Assembly (NCBI RefSeq): GCF_010183535.1
Contig: NC_071331.1
Location: forward strand, 19,530,001 to 19,594,000
DNA length: 64,000 bases
Origin: Caenorhabditis remanei
Lineage: Eukaryota > Nematoda > Chromadorea > Rhabditida > Rhabditidae
Reading direction: 5' to 3'
Part shown: positions 9,350 to 18,739 of the stretch, in pieces
Position numbering within the stretch: the stretch's first letter is position 1
How the letters are laid out: each line of letters begins with the position of its first letter
The notes under the pieces: generated by a model
Told to the model about the DNA's origin: nothing
Seen by the model: the letters and a program-made list of their open reading frames with translations, nothing else
Database searches by the model: none
Made by a program: the position numbers and the translations under genes

Positions 9350-11672
9350 CTGGGGGGGCGCAAGAGGTGCTCGGAGCACTGGTGGGTTGACCCGAAGCCA
9401 CAGGTGGGGCGTCTGGGGTGGTTTCGACTGCTGCCGTCGATAGTTCCAACGGTATGAGTTGGTTTATTGTGCGTTCTACAAGTTTGTTCTTGCACTTTAC
9501 GATTACGGATCGTACCTGTCCATCTTTGGATGGGAGTAGTTCTATGATGCGTGCTAGGGGCCATCTGTATCGAGGGATATTTGGCGTGTGGACCAGAACT
9601 ACTTGGTTCGGTTCTGGAGCTATTGTGCAGTGTGATTTGTTTTTGTATGTTGGGGCATTGTACCCGGTGTACATCGAGTTGTAAAATTGGTCCCACAATT
9701 GGAGTCGGATATTGTCGAGATGTTTGAGGTATTCTCTGGTTTGTTTCTCTGTTAACCCCATGTGGGCCGTTGTGGTATCTCCGGAGTGGTTCGGGAGAGA
9801 TAACTCAGCTTGTGGACTGATGAAGTCGACTGGGCGTATTGCTTCTGTGTCCGAGATGCTTACGGGATTCGCCGTTATTGGGCGGCTGTTTATAATCCCT
9901 TCACATTCTATTAACAATGTTTCTACTTCGAGGAACGACAGTTGGAGTCGTCCGATGGTTTTATAAAACATGTTTTTGACAATTGCGACAATTCTTTCGT
10001 ACACCCCTCCTTGCCAGGGAGCGAATGGTGTAATTTGTTTGACTTCTATCGCTTTTGATGCGAGAAAACAAGTGAGTGTTTGACTTGAGTTAATCAATGT
10101 GTTTATGTCAGCATTGATCATAGTGTATCCCAATGTGAATGCTGGTGCATTGTCAGAAATTATGGTTTTAGGGGACCCTCTGCGGCCAATAAATCTTCTC
10201 ATTGCCAGAAGGAAGCTTGCTGTCGTGTTGTCTGGTACGACTTCAATATGGACTGCTCTCGTGACGAGACAAGTTGTGAGCATGGACCACAACTTCCCTG
10301 TTTGCCCGGTCTCTGTTTTGTATCCAATTGGACCAAAATAGTCCAATCCTATGTGTTGAAATGGTCTACATGATTGTGTGCGGACTGTTGGTAAGGATGT
10401 GGCAAATGGGTATGTATATGGTAGGCCGTGCCGCCGTTTGCATGTGGTGCATCCTTTTCTGACGGATCGTGTTAAGGATGTGATTCGTTTGATCCAATAT
10501 CTTTGTTGGATGTCGGTTGCCATGTCTTTGGGGCCTTGATGAAGTAGACTTTTGTGAGAGTCCAATGCAATGAGTCTTGCCAAACGATGTTTGTGTATGA
10601 TGTATATGAGCGATTTGGGCATGTTAAGGTGTTGTTTGTTTACATATGTGTTGTGGTAGAGGTAAAGTCCATCCTCCGTTTTCTGGATTTGTTGAGACTT
10701 TGGTATCCCGATGTTGAGCTGACTTTTTGAGTCTGCGTAGTGGTCTTGAATGATATACTTGTGGGCAACTATGCGTTGTTGAACTTCGTTTCTGCTCATT
10801 CGAGCTAGATCAAAGGTTTTCAAAGTTTGGGATTGCCACAAATATGGGTGTTGTGGATAACGTTCGTTGCGTTTCCGAACCACAATGTGTATCCATCTCA
10901 TCACTTTTTGAACAATTGTTGTTAGTTTTACCAAACTGTTGGTGTTATCGTATGGTATGATGGATTCATATTGGTGTGGTGGATATTCAGACGGTAGCCC
11001 TCGGTGTGGAGGGAATGGTGGTGCTGAGGTGTCAAGAGTGAAGAAGTGAAACTCTTTGGGATCTTCTGGAGATTGTTCCAAGGACTTGGGCCAGTAAGCT
11101 TGATCTTGTAGAAGGAATTCTGGGCCGTGTTGCCAGAGCTTGCTTTCTTTAATTTGCTGTAACGTGGCTCCACGTGATGCGATATCCGCTGGATTTTTAT
11201 CCGTTGGAACATATCGAAATGTTGGAGAGAGTTTCTTCTTTGTGAATTCTTGTTCGAGTTCAGTTATTGCTCGTACTCTGTTACTCACCCATTTGTCGGA
11301 TGAATTTTTGTGTTGAACCCAGTTGAGTACCGCGGTGTTGTCGCAAAAAAATGTTATTGATGAAAGTGTGATGTTCACTTCCGTAAGTATTGTGGATGCT
11401 GCGTTGACAGCTGTAACCACTCCTAAGAGTTCCATTCGTGGTATGGTGAGGTGCTCATTGTTCATTGGTCTGATCCGTGTTTTTGAGAAGAGTAACTGTA
11501 CTTGTGTAGTGTTATCTTGACACTTGAATCTCAGATATGCGCATGTCGCATAGTGGTCTTTGGAGGCATCGGAAAACATGATAAGCGATGCGTGCGTGAA
11601 CCCTTGAGCTGGTGTGATCCTCCTTGGAACTGTGTAGGATTTTGCTGTTACTGCTGCTTTTATTTTTCCCAA
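9336..11672 (-). CDS. pol: BEL Pol, C-terminal part: RNase H, integrase, DUF5641
   Basis: About 778 codons. The first codon in this frame is TTG, so the true start is upstream in the other pol frame. RNase H-like acidic residues lie in FSDAS (about residue 35), RMELLG (81), FCDNTAVLNW (111) and NPADIASRG (163). A zinc-binding HHCC segment follows (HKSLLHQG ... CTTC). Next is the integrase core with GLDYFGPI, ISDNAPAF and GVYERIV, which supply the D, D and E of the catalytic triad. The C-terminal part (LWDQFYNSM to the end) fits the DUF5641 tail of BEL integrases. It overlaps the upstream frame by 13 bases at an A-run (about 11660-11672). Either a one-base loss or a -1 shift there would separate the two halves. 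The stop lies inside the 3' LTR. Confidence 0.9.
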   Translation of the reverse strand: MGKIKAAVTAKSYTVPRRITPAQGFTHASLIMFSDASKDHYATCAYLRFKCQDNTTQVQLLFSKTRIRPMNNEHLTIPRMELLGVVTAVNAASTILTEVNITLSSITFFCDNTAVLNWVQHKNSSDKWVSNRVRAITELEQEFTKKKLSPTFRYVPTDKNPADIASRGATLQQIKESKLWQHGPEFLLQDQAYWPKSLEQSPEDPKEFHFFTLDTSAPPFPPHRGLPSEYPPHQYESIIPYDNTNSLVKLTTIVQKVMRWIHIVVRKRNERYPQHPYLWQSQTLKTFDLARMSRNEVQQRIVAHKYIIQDHYADSKSQLNIGIPKSQQIQKTEDGLYLYHNTYVNKQHLNMPKSLIYIIHKHRLARLIALDSHKSLLHQGPKDMATDIQQRYWIKRITSLTRSVRKGCTTCKRRHGLPYTYPFATSLPTVRTQSCRPFQHIGLDYFGPIGYKTETGQTGKLWSMLTTCLVTRAVHIEVVPDNTTASFLLAMRRFIGRRGSPKTIISDNAPAFTLGYTMINADINTLINSSQTLTCFLASKAIEVKQITPFAPWQGGVYERIVAIVKNMFYKTIGRLQLSFLEVETLLIECEGIINSRPITANPVSISDTEAIRPVDFISPQAELSLPNHSGDTTTAHMGLTEKQTREYLKHLDNIRLQLWDQFYNSMYTGYNAPTYKNKSHCTIAPEPNQVVLVHTPNIPRYRWPLARIIELLPSKDGQVRSVIVKCKNKLVERTINQLIPLELSTAAVETTPDAPPVASGQPTSAPSTSCAPPVSRN

Positions 11673-13747
11673 TCAGATAACAGAGTAGTTGGTAGTGGGT
11701 CCTTCCATTTCAGTTTATACTTCCATACTTTTGCCATCAAGGATTTACTTGCCACTCCGAGTGGGGAGATTAGTCCTTGAGGATCGTATGTTGAAGCTAT
11801 GAACGAAGCGAGTTGACGTTTCGTTGGAATGCCTTCTGGTGGCTGAGCTATCTTGATGGTCAAGGTGTCCTTATCAGCATCCCAATGATGTCCTAGGAGC
11901 TTACAGATCGTGCTTTTGGATCTGTCTTCTTCAGGTATTGCGTTCATGACTGTCTTGTTATTGCACAAGAAGTCTCTGAGTCTCATATGCATCGATGAGA
12001 AGGTCGCTACGGATTCTTGGTAGTTTTTGAGGAGTTCTTCTGTGGACTCTGGTGTGAACATAACATTGTCCACATAAAGATTTTGTGTGATCTTTTCATG
12101 GATTGGATGTGGGTTAAGTTCCATGTACCTGAGAATTGTGATCGCCAGGAGAAAGGGTGACGCGGTTATGCCAAATGGCAGCCGTGTGAACCGGTAAGTG
12201 ACGATATTGTCTGGCGTGGCCGGTTTAGTGTGGTCTTTCAACCAAAGAAATTTGGTGCAATTTCTGTGTTGAGGTTGAAGTCTGACCTGGTGGAAGGCCT
12301 TCTCCAAGTCGGCAATCATGAGGAACGGCTTGGTCCGTGATCTGAATAGGATACCCAGAATCGACTTCAGAATCGATGGGCCTGGGTGTATGCATTGATT
12401 CAGTGACTGTTCATTCTTCATGTGTGAAGAGGCATCGAGTACGATGCGTAGTTTTGTGTTTTGAGCGTCGGGTTTGATAATTACTCGATGTGGGATGTAA
12501 TAATGTGGGCCGATGTGTTGCTCATTTTCTGGAACTAGTTCAATTATGCCAGAATTTAATTGCTGTTGAATAATGTCGTTGTACGTTGTCCGATCCGTCA
12601 TGGAAGCTAGTTGTACTTCTAATAGTGATATGAGGCGTTTAACAGCGACTAAATAGTTGTTGTGAAGTGTGGCTTCCTTTCCGTTAAATGGAAACAGAAC
12701 ATATAATTTGTTGTCTTTGTCTAGAATGGCTGTCTTTTTGTACTTCAGTATGAGATCCTGATTGAGCTGTACTCTTTGTAGAATAGCAGTTGGTGGTTCT
12801 ATTCCGAGGACTTCGAGTTTCCAAGATTGTTCAAGAAGCCAATCCAGGCGTGCGTTTGTCACTTGTGGTGACTGACTGATTTCGACTGATAACTCTTCTG
12901 GGCGATCATAATCGGACATGTCGACAGTGTTAATGTATGACTCGTTGTAGTCATTGTTCTGATCTGAAGAGTCATCTTGTGTTTCCGTGGCCCGTTGGAG
13001 TGCATCTGGCACTGGACTTGGGTGGGTTATTACGCCTACTTGTGTATCTTCCACGATCCGACCGCTCGGTAAGACGTGTCTTGTGCTCGTGGAAAGTAAG
13101 GTGGGTAGGACGTTGTTTCCTATAATGAGATCAATCGGCTTCCCATTGAATTTCTGGAGACCTGTGAGTTGTTGTTGGTCAAAATTCTTTTGAATTAGGT
13201 ACTCCAAGTCTTTTTGTGAGAAAGTTGGTGCTTTCACGACCGTAGGGAGTTGGGGGTACTCGGGAAGGATAGTGCTCCATGCCTTTCCCGATTTGTCCAT
13301 GATGTCTAATTTGTAGAATTTGACTTGTTGTGGTCCTGAGGATGAAACGAATCCTCGAAAGTTAACTAATTTTTGATAGTGTACCGGACATCGTAATCTC
13401 AGCACTGCTGGTTTTGCAATGAGAGAAGTTGTCGCTCCGCTATCAACTAAGGCGTTGATTCTTGCTCCAGATGGTGTCAGTAGCTGGAGGAATGGTAATG
13501 TGTACTGTGGGTCTGATATTACAGACAAATTGACAGTGATTGTGGTAATGTTGGTTTGCAGATTAAGAGAGACGGTGTTTTGTGTCGAATCTTCTATTGT
13601 TGTTGGTATGTCTGGTGTAGACATGATGGTATCTGGTGTTGTGTTACCTGGTGTGACAGGTGTTACGTGTTTATGAATATGTGGAGTTTGTGTTGGTCGA
13701 GGTGAGAGACCGTACCGTGCAGTTTGGTGGTTCTGTCTAGAGGTCAA
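11660..13747 (-). CDS. pol: BEL Pol, N-terminal part: aspartic protease and reverse transcriptase
   Basis: 695 codons. It starts at a TTG that overlaps the Gag stop. Residues 100-105 (LVDSGA) are the retroviral-type aspartic protease motif. The reverse transcriptase follows, with MIADLEKAFHQV (catalytic Asp about 480), RLPFGITASP (about 522-531) and LYVDNVMF (558-561). The usual YVDD is YVDN here. I believe YVDN occurs in other nematode BEL elements, but this should be checked before calling it inactive. The frame ends after the connection region at an A-rich run where the RNase H frame takes over. The protein would act in the cytoplasmic particle to process Gag-Pol and copy the RNA. Confidence 0.9.
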   Translation of the reverse strand: MTSRQNHQTARYGLSPRPTQTPHIHKHVTPVTPGNTTPDTIMSTPDIPTTIEDSTQNTVSLNLQTNITTITVNLSVISDPQYTLPFLQLLTPSGARINALVDSGATTSLIAKPAVLRLRCPVHYQKLVNFRGFVSSSGPQQVKFYKLDIMDKSGKAWSTILPEYPQLPTVVKAPTFSQKDLEYLIQKNFDQQQLTGLQKFNGKPIDLIIGNNVLPTLLSTSTRHVLPSGRIVEDTQVGVITHPSPVPDALQRATETQDDSSDQNNDYNESYINTVDMSDYDRPEELSVEISQSPQVTNARLDWLLEQSWKLEVLGIEPPTAILQRVQLNQDLILKYKKTAILDKDNKLYVLFPFNGKEATLHNNYLVAVKRLISLLEVQLASMTDRTTYNDIIQQQLNSGIIELVPENEQHIGPHYYIPHRVIIKPDAQNTKLRIVLDASSHMKNEQSLNQCIHPGPSILKSILGILFRSRTKPFLMIADLEKAFHQVRLQPQHRNCTKFLWLKDHTKPATPDNIVTYRFTRLPFGITASPFLLAITILRYMELNPHPIHEKITQNLYVDNVMFTPESTEELLKNYQESVATFSSMHMRLRDFLCNNKTVMNAIPEEDRSKSTICKLLGHHWDADKDTLTIKIAQPPEGIPTKRQLASFIASTYDPQGLISPLGVASKSLMAKVWKYKLKWKDPLPTTLLSDWEK

Positions 13748-15239
13748 CTCCGTTGTTCCGAAAAAACGTTTTGAGATTCTCGTTGGTGTTGACGCAATTG
13801 ACTAAGGTGTCAAGCTTCTCAAGCTTCTCGTTCTCTTGGCAGATCACTGAATGATGCTTCCGGTTGCACGTGTTGCATTTAAATCTTGATTGACAGTCCG
13901 AAACGAGATGATCGTTGCGAAGACAATTGAGACACAAATTTTGTTTCATGATCGAATCGCGTTTCTCCTTTGCAGGAATTTGACACGTGTTCGTTGGATG
14001 ATTCTGTTGGCAGAATGTGCAGGGAGCTGATCTCCATTTTGATGGCTTTGGGGGCCGTGATTGCTTGTGTCGGCTTTCGTTGTTCCGAGGTGACTTTGCG
14101 GAGATCGAAAGCTTATTAACCTCTGCTGTGCAGATCTCGGTTAGCTGCGTACGGTTTTTCTTTCGTTGTTCCGCATCGTCAAGTGCACGGTTTTCTGAAA
14201 TGAGAGTCTGCACCAGGGTGGATGCCTCCAAAAAGGATGGAGTCGAGTTCCGTGTCTGCTTGATGAAAGATCGCATTATGCGAATTGGTAGCTTGTCGAC
14301 AAAGGTGTCGATCAAGAACGGGTCGTTTATTGAGACCTGGCATTTTTGCAGAGAATTGGTGAGACAGACGTGTTTCATCACATCCTTATCCATCTGCTCG
14401 TAATCCGATTGGTGGAACGGCAAATTTCTGTAGCTTTCGATCAACTGTTTGCGTCGATCATTTTTGCGGTTGTATACCTTTTCAAGGTTTGTGCGTAATT
14501 CATCATATGCCCCTTCCGATAACTCATCAGATGTGATAAAGTCCTTCGCATCACCTTCTAGCAGGGATATCAGGATATTCTGTTTCATGATGGTATCGAT
14601 CGATGGGTTAGTGTGAACAAGAGAATTGAAACGAGTGATGAATAGAGAGTATTGTTCGTTTTCTCCAGAGAATGGTTTCAAAGTGTTGAAGATGGTGTTA
14701 AGGTCTGCGGACTGTGTGCTGTGAGTGCCGATTGGTGAACCGCGAGCTGGGCTCGGGCTTTGAATCACCGGACTGGCAGTTTCTGGAGACTTTGTGTTGT
14801 TGGCTCCACTGACATCGTTGGAGTTTCCTGCATTTTGTGTGTTGCTGAGGCATAACTGATGAGCGTCGTGTGTGGATTGAGGGTCCACGCTCTGTAGTGA
14901 GTGGGCACAACGTGATTGTTGCTGTTGTTGTTGATGTTCAAGTTGGTCTTGAACCATCTCCAGATTGGTTTTCATGGCTTGCATAGATTGCAGAAATATA
15001 CCTTGTGTTCTGGCCTGTGTTTCCACTTTTTTGTCTACTTTTTGAACCGCTTTGTGAATAGTCTCGGTGACCTCAACTTTCACTTTTTCGCTGAAACGGC
15101 GTAATAGTGTTTCCAACACCTCATATGTTACCTCAGGGTTGGAAGTGTTATCGTTTGGGAACGCAGTAGTAGTTGTTTTGGAATTGGTATGGGTATCCTT
15201 GTCTTGTTGATGTCCTTTCTTTGGCTGGGTGCCAGTCAA
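13737..15239 (-). CDS. gag: BEL Gag, main part with DUF1759-like capsid and three zinc knuckles
   Basis: 500 codons in this frame, opening at a TTG that overlaps the stop of the preceding frame. A Q-rich stretch near residues 100-110 is followed by a capsid-like domain from about 185 (LKPFSGENEQYSLF) to about 345, including LPFHQSDYEQM. Three knuckles lie at 407-419 (CX2CX3HX4C), 436-449 (CX2CX4HX4C) and 455-467 (CX2CX3HX4C). The spacing between knuckles, 16 then 5 residues, is the same as in the second gag at 37216-39660. The pol frame begins 11 bases before the stop, in a +1 relation. Confidence 0.9.
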   Translation of the reverse strand: MTGTQPKKGHQQDKDTHTNSKTTTTAFPNDNTSNPEVTYEVLETLLRRFSEKVKVEVTETIHKAVQKVDKKVETQARTQGIFLQSMQAMKTNLEMVQDQLEHQQQQQQSRCAHSLQSVDPQSTHDAHQLCLSNTQNAGNSNDVSGANNTKSPETASPVIQSPSPARGSPIGTHSTQSADLNTIFNTLKPFSGENEQYSLFITRFNSLVHTNPSIDTIMKQNILISLLEGDAKDFITSDELSEGAYDELRTNLEKVYNRKNDRRKQLIESYRNLPFHQSDYEQMDKDVMKHVCLTNSLQKCQVSINDPFLIDTFVDKLPIRIMRSFIKQTRNSTPSFLEASTLVQTLISENRALDDAEQRKKNRTQLTEICTAEVNKLSISAKSPRNNESRHKQSRPPKPSKWRSAPCTFCQQNHPTNTCQIPAKEKRDSIMKQNLCLNCLRNDHLVSDCQSRFKCNTCNRKHHSVICQENEKLEKLDTLVNCVNTNENLKTFFRNNGVDL

Positions 15240-16035
15240 GATTGGACCGTTTGGTTCAGAAGATTTGGGGAAGAAGTGGTGTCCCGTGTTGTCCTTGGTG
15301 GGGGACCGACCGTAATCGTCTTTTGATGAAGTTGTCGGACGTGAGTGCGGTCCTGATTGTCGTTGGAGGGAGAAGATAAAGTATGCTCTTCCTCCGTTAT
15401 ATTGGAATGAGTGCGCTGGTGATCGTGATCCTGACTGTTGTCCGACTCGCTGGTCGACGGCAGTGCCTGGAGCGCGGACTGGACTCGTGGATTGATGATT
15501 GTCTCGTCCGATGTTTTGCGCCTGGGTGCCAGTGGCTGGGTGTCAGCCAGGTTTTTAAGCATTACTTCGATGTGTTGAAGGATTGCTTTACCTTTTGTGA
15601 TCAGCGCGGGGTAGCCACGCTCCTTGAGGTGATCGCAAAGTTCGACTACGTTTTTTATGCGAACTTCAGAGTTGGAGCACAACGCTGGATGTTTCAGGAC
15701 TAGCGACAATGCTTCGCTGTCAGAATTGTCGAGCTTGGTGAGCTGCTCGGATAGTTTGGTGTAACTCGCCTGGAGGATTGAGGCAATCTCCGGCTCGTCA
15801 GGGTTGTCGAGGATCAGTTGGATTCCTTCGATCATAAGAGCTGTTTTCTTGGCTCGTTTGGAGAAAATGGATTTTGCCGGAGCAAGGTTTTTCCATTGCT
15901 TGACGGTGGTCGACTTCGATGACCCGTGATGGTTTCTTTTCTTGCGGTTTCCACCGGTTTTCTTCGAAGTGTTGTTGCGACGAGAAGAACGTGCACGACG
16001 GTTGGATCCCGAAGGTTGCTCTGAAATATTGGTCC
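15236..16035 (-). CDS. gag: BEL Gag N-terminal part in a different frame
   Basis: The frame is open from just after a stop at about 16035 to a stop at 15236. Its only methionine near the start is at 15835 (MIEGIQLIL). The part upstream of that methionine is strongly basic (RRARSSRR, KKRNHH) and likely coding, because it is continuous with the rest. An ATG at 16037 opens the neighbouring frame for 79 codons instead. This suggests either a frame disruption between 16037 and 15835 or a spliced or non-ATG start. The middle is helical (ILQASYTKLSEQLTKL), and the end is Ser/Thr/Gln-rich and hands over to the main Gag frame with a four-base overlap. Confidence 0.65.
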
Positions 16036-16714
16036 ATTAATGTGAGGGTCTCGTGAGTATGAAGTCTGGATTGTTTGTTCGAATCTTGCTGATTCGATCC
16101 CGTGTACTGTATTAGCGTCTCCTGGAGGTGTTTCTCCGTGGTACGGGTCAGAGACGTGTCGGAATCTCCGGAAAGCCGTGGGCTTTCAAGTCACAAAAAG
16201 ACCGATATTCCTGATAAACGTCCCGGAACGTTTACTGATAAGACCTGGTAGTGATCGAGAGTATGTGTTACAGCTCGCATCTGTGCGTATTACGGAACTT
16301 TGGTCGTTTCTTATCATTGGTCTAGAAATATCGAATTACTAGGTATCTTATGCCCTGCTCAGGCTGCCGTTGGGCCCTTGACAGGATGAGAGACATATGA
16401 GTCTACGTAACTTCCGACGGAATAGTGTGTCTTGTTGACTTATGAGTTTGTTGCGGGCTCGTACCTATGCAGTTCCGAGGTGTAGTACGAGAATGGTTTG
16501 CTGAAAGGTGTACTGTATTGTGTAAGTAACTAGCAAACTGTAGGTGGTTCAGTGGATATTTTATTCTTGTGACTTCGTAATCTGTGTAAAAATGTGAGAA
16601 CAAGAAGGTAATCAATAAAATATTTATTGTCAAGGTACTATAAGAAGCCATTGAGGTGCGAGTAGGATCGATTCACGTAGCTTTTTTGTTGTGGCGGGTG
16701 TCAGACAGTTGATA
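16036..16714 (-). other. BEL internal region between the small zinc-knuckle ORF and Gag
   Basis: No recognisable domain. One 82-codon frame (16403-16651) has a hydrophobic start (LLITFLFSHF) followed by a polar tail. I have no independent support that it is translated. Confidence 0.4.
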
Positions 16715-17221
16715 TCAGTGGTTGGTGGTGTTGTTGGATTCGGATGCTTGTTCAGTACAGAGTGCCGTTAGATGATGTTTCTGGCAATGCAAGCATTTCC
16801 TCAACTTTTTGAAACATTCCTTCGGAGAGTGGCCGCCTCTGCCACAATGTGGGCAGAGGCGGAGGACCGTAAGGCGCTCCCACCGTGATCCTGACGTGAC
16901 ATATTCGTTGCAGTTGATGGCTGCATGACTGGCTGAACAAAAGACACAGCGGGTGTCTTTCTTGGCGGGAGGGTCTCCGGATGATCCGGTTGACTTTCTT
17001 TTTTTGGTTTCCTGACACTTGTCGATTAGATCGAGACGAGATTCAACCGCATCCAACTTGTGGATCAATTTGTTGATCAAATCGCTACTCAGATGTGGAT
17101 GTTTTCTGTCCTTTGACTTCTCCTTTGTTGGGGGAGTTGCTGTAATAGTACCTTTAGTGTGGGTAAATGTGAAATGTGCTCTGCTCCTTGCAGTGTTCCT
17201 CGTGATGGAATGGCGGAGCAT
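16715..17221 (-). CDS. Small zinc-knuckle ORF upstream of Gag in the BEL element
   Basis: 168 codons from a true ATG at 17221, the first long frame after the 5' LTR. The N-terminal half is basic with a short helix (SSDLINKLIHKLDAVESRLDL would fit a coiled coil at residues 45-65). Three zinc knuckles follow at 92-104, 123-136 and 143-155, of the same CX2CX3-4HX4C types as Gag, and the second contains CPHCGRGGHSPKEC. It is a Gag-tail-like module separate from the main Gag, which carries its own three knuckles. Possible explanations are a nucleocapsid-like accessory protein or a Gag remnant from another BEL lineage captured in the leader. Confidence 0.7.
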   Translation of the reverse strand: MLRHSITRNTARSRAHFTFTHTKGTITATPPTKEKSKDRKHPHLSSDLINKLIHKLDAVESRLDLIDKCQETKKRKSTGSSGDPPAKKDTRCVFCSASHAAINCNEYVTSGSRWERLTVLRLCPHCGRGGHSPKECFKKLRKCLHCQKHHLTALCTEQASESNNTTNH

Positions 17222-17330
17222 ATATGTATTTTTGACTCTAGCTCCCCGGATGTGCCGGTGACCGCTAGTGGTGCGGTTCCTGCTCTTGTGGGACCCCTCT
17301 TAGAATCACACTCGCCACCACTGGGTTGTG

Positions 17331-17350
17331 TACCACAGGTCGATGCACCA
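17331..17350 (-). promoter_or_regulatory. Primer-binding site of the BEL element
   Basis: Directly after the 5' LTR the minus strand reads TGGTGCATCGACC. TGG pairs with a tRNA CCA end, and the first eight bases would match a tRNA ending ATGCACCA, as in some tRNA-Gly. The second retroelement has the same TGGTGCAT. Confidence 0.6.
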
Positions 17351-17920
17351 TGTTCTGACTTATAGGAGTGGACCCAAGTCAGACTAGTTTGGCGAGGTAA
17401 ACAAGAAGAGGTTTAACAACTTTATTGCACAAGGATACAAATACTAACCGAGTTCATTCGAGAGAGGTATCTTCGGTTTCACGGGAGGAGCGTGTCCAAG
17501 TTCCATAGGGACGGCCTGGGCGGTCTTCTTCTCTTCTTTCGCAGACGACTCCTTCTTGACGGATGACGGCGGCAACGACATGTTGATGGCGGGGAGGCTG
17601 GCAGTAAGCGGCTTCGCAGGAAGCTGGTTGAGAGTGATCTTCTGACTGATTTTCTTTCCTTATATGCACTGGAAGTAGGGCAGATCGTTATCTCCAGGGC
17701 ACGTCGGGCGGTCACGATTGAAGGCCAAGGTCACGGGTATTTGATAGAATCGAGAGGAGTTGCTTTGCCAGGAAGGAAGGTTGAAAGGCCACGTGAATTA
17801 GTTAGTATATTGTTCATGTGAAGTTGTAGTCCGGTGGAGACCATTGTAAGTGTGTTTGTGCCGGAGTGGCTTTGGTAGACTGTGTTAGGTCGTGAATTGA
17901 GACCTATTAATTCCGCGACA
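17351..17920 (-). repeat. 5' LTR of the BEL element
   Basis: 570 bp, the same length as the 3' LTR. I see two substitutions between them: C/G in GGAGCGT(C/G)TCC and A/G in GGGGAG(A/G)CTGG. It is flanked on the right by CCAAT. Confidence 0.95.
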
Positions 17921-18514
17921 CCAATCATAATTTTATTGATTTCTAATTTTTTTTTCTAATTTTTCGATTTCTAAGCGATGAAGTATTTTACTTCTGGGGT
18001 TTATAACTCAAGTGTATCAAATTGATCGTCTTGTGATTCGTCTCGATCCATTGCTTTCTTGTCTACCTTTTCTTGCACTCGACCGTTCCTTATCTATCAC
18101 GACTGTTGATTTCCTCTCTATTCGCTGTGCTTCAACACTGAAAAAGAAAGCATAAGCTTGTAAACGAACTGAGCAAATGGGGAATATGAGAACGAGATAA
18201 ATCGTGATTACGTGGATTTTTCAAAGAAAAGAGAAGATAGAAAAGTCACCATCCAGGGTAATTTGATACTTGATTGAAAGTGGGATTGTGACTAGAATAG
18301 TAAAACGAACTACTGATTCACGAAGAATGAGTAACAAGTCTTAGTTAAATAACGAGAAACACACAAAATGTAAGAAAAATGGCGAATATTTGAGAGAAAG
18401 TCACTATAAATTATATCAAAACCGTATTTTGACACAAACTAGAACCTCAAAATATAAACCAACGAAACTCAACTTTTTGATGAAATAATTAATTTACTTC
18501 AACGCCACGCGACT

Positions 18515-18739
18515 CTAACCTCCAATAATACAAGAAAAATTATAAATTTGGTCTAAAACACAAAACGTGCCTCCGCCAGCCCAAGAGTGCCGAAATTCTT
18601 CATTTTGAAAGGGAAAACAACTGAAATAGCGACGAGAAATGCGCGCGTGTCCGTAGGTCAAAGCGGCAACACAGTGACATACGACGTGGGTCTGGAAACT
18701 CAAGTGATTTATAGTTTCTCTTGTTTTATTGTAGATTTT
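18515..18739. other. Spacer of the large foldback repeat
   Basis: A 225-bp single-copy loop between the arms. No coding or element signal is seen. Confidence 0.6.

Larger units (their letters stand above)
8780..17920 (-). mobile_element. BEL/Pao LTR retrotransposon, 9,141 bp
   Basis: Two 570-bp LTRs bound gag-pol-like frames on the minus strand. A five-base duplication CCAAT flanks the element (8775-8779 and 17921-17925). The order in transcription is 5' LTR, primer-binding site, a small zinc-knuckle ORF, Gag, aspartic protease, reverse transcriptase, RNase H, integrase, 3' LTR. This is the domain order of BEL/Pao. The LTRs differ at only two positions that I can see, so insertion was recent, yet the coding region is spread over several frames. 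Confidence 0.95.
7348..18514. repeat. Left arm of a large foldback repeat, split by two later insertions
   Basis: Three pieces, 7348-7470, 8740-8779 and 17926-18514 (about 750 bp in all), are the reverse complement of 18740-18999 plus 19568-20055. The gaps in this arm are a mariner-sized element and a BEL retrotransposon. The uninterrupted right arm gives the pre-insertion sequence for both. No transposase is visible, so the class of the foldback element is unknown. Confidence 0.85.
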
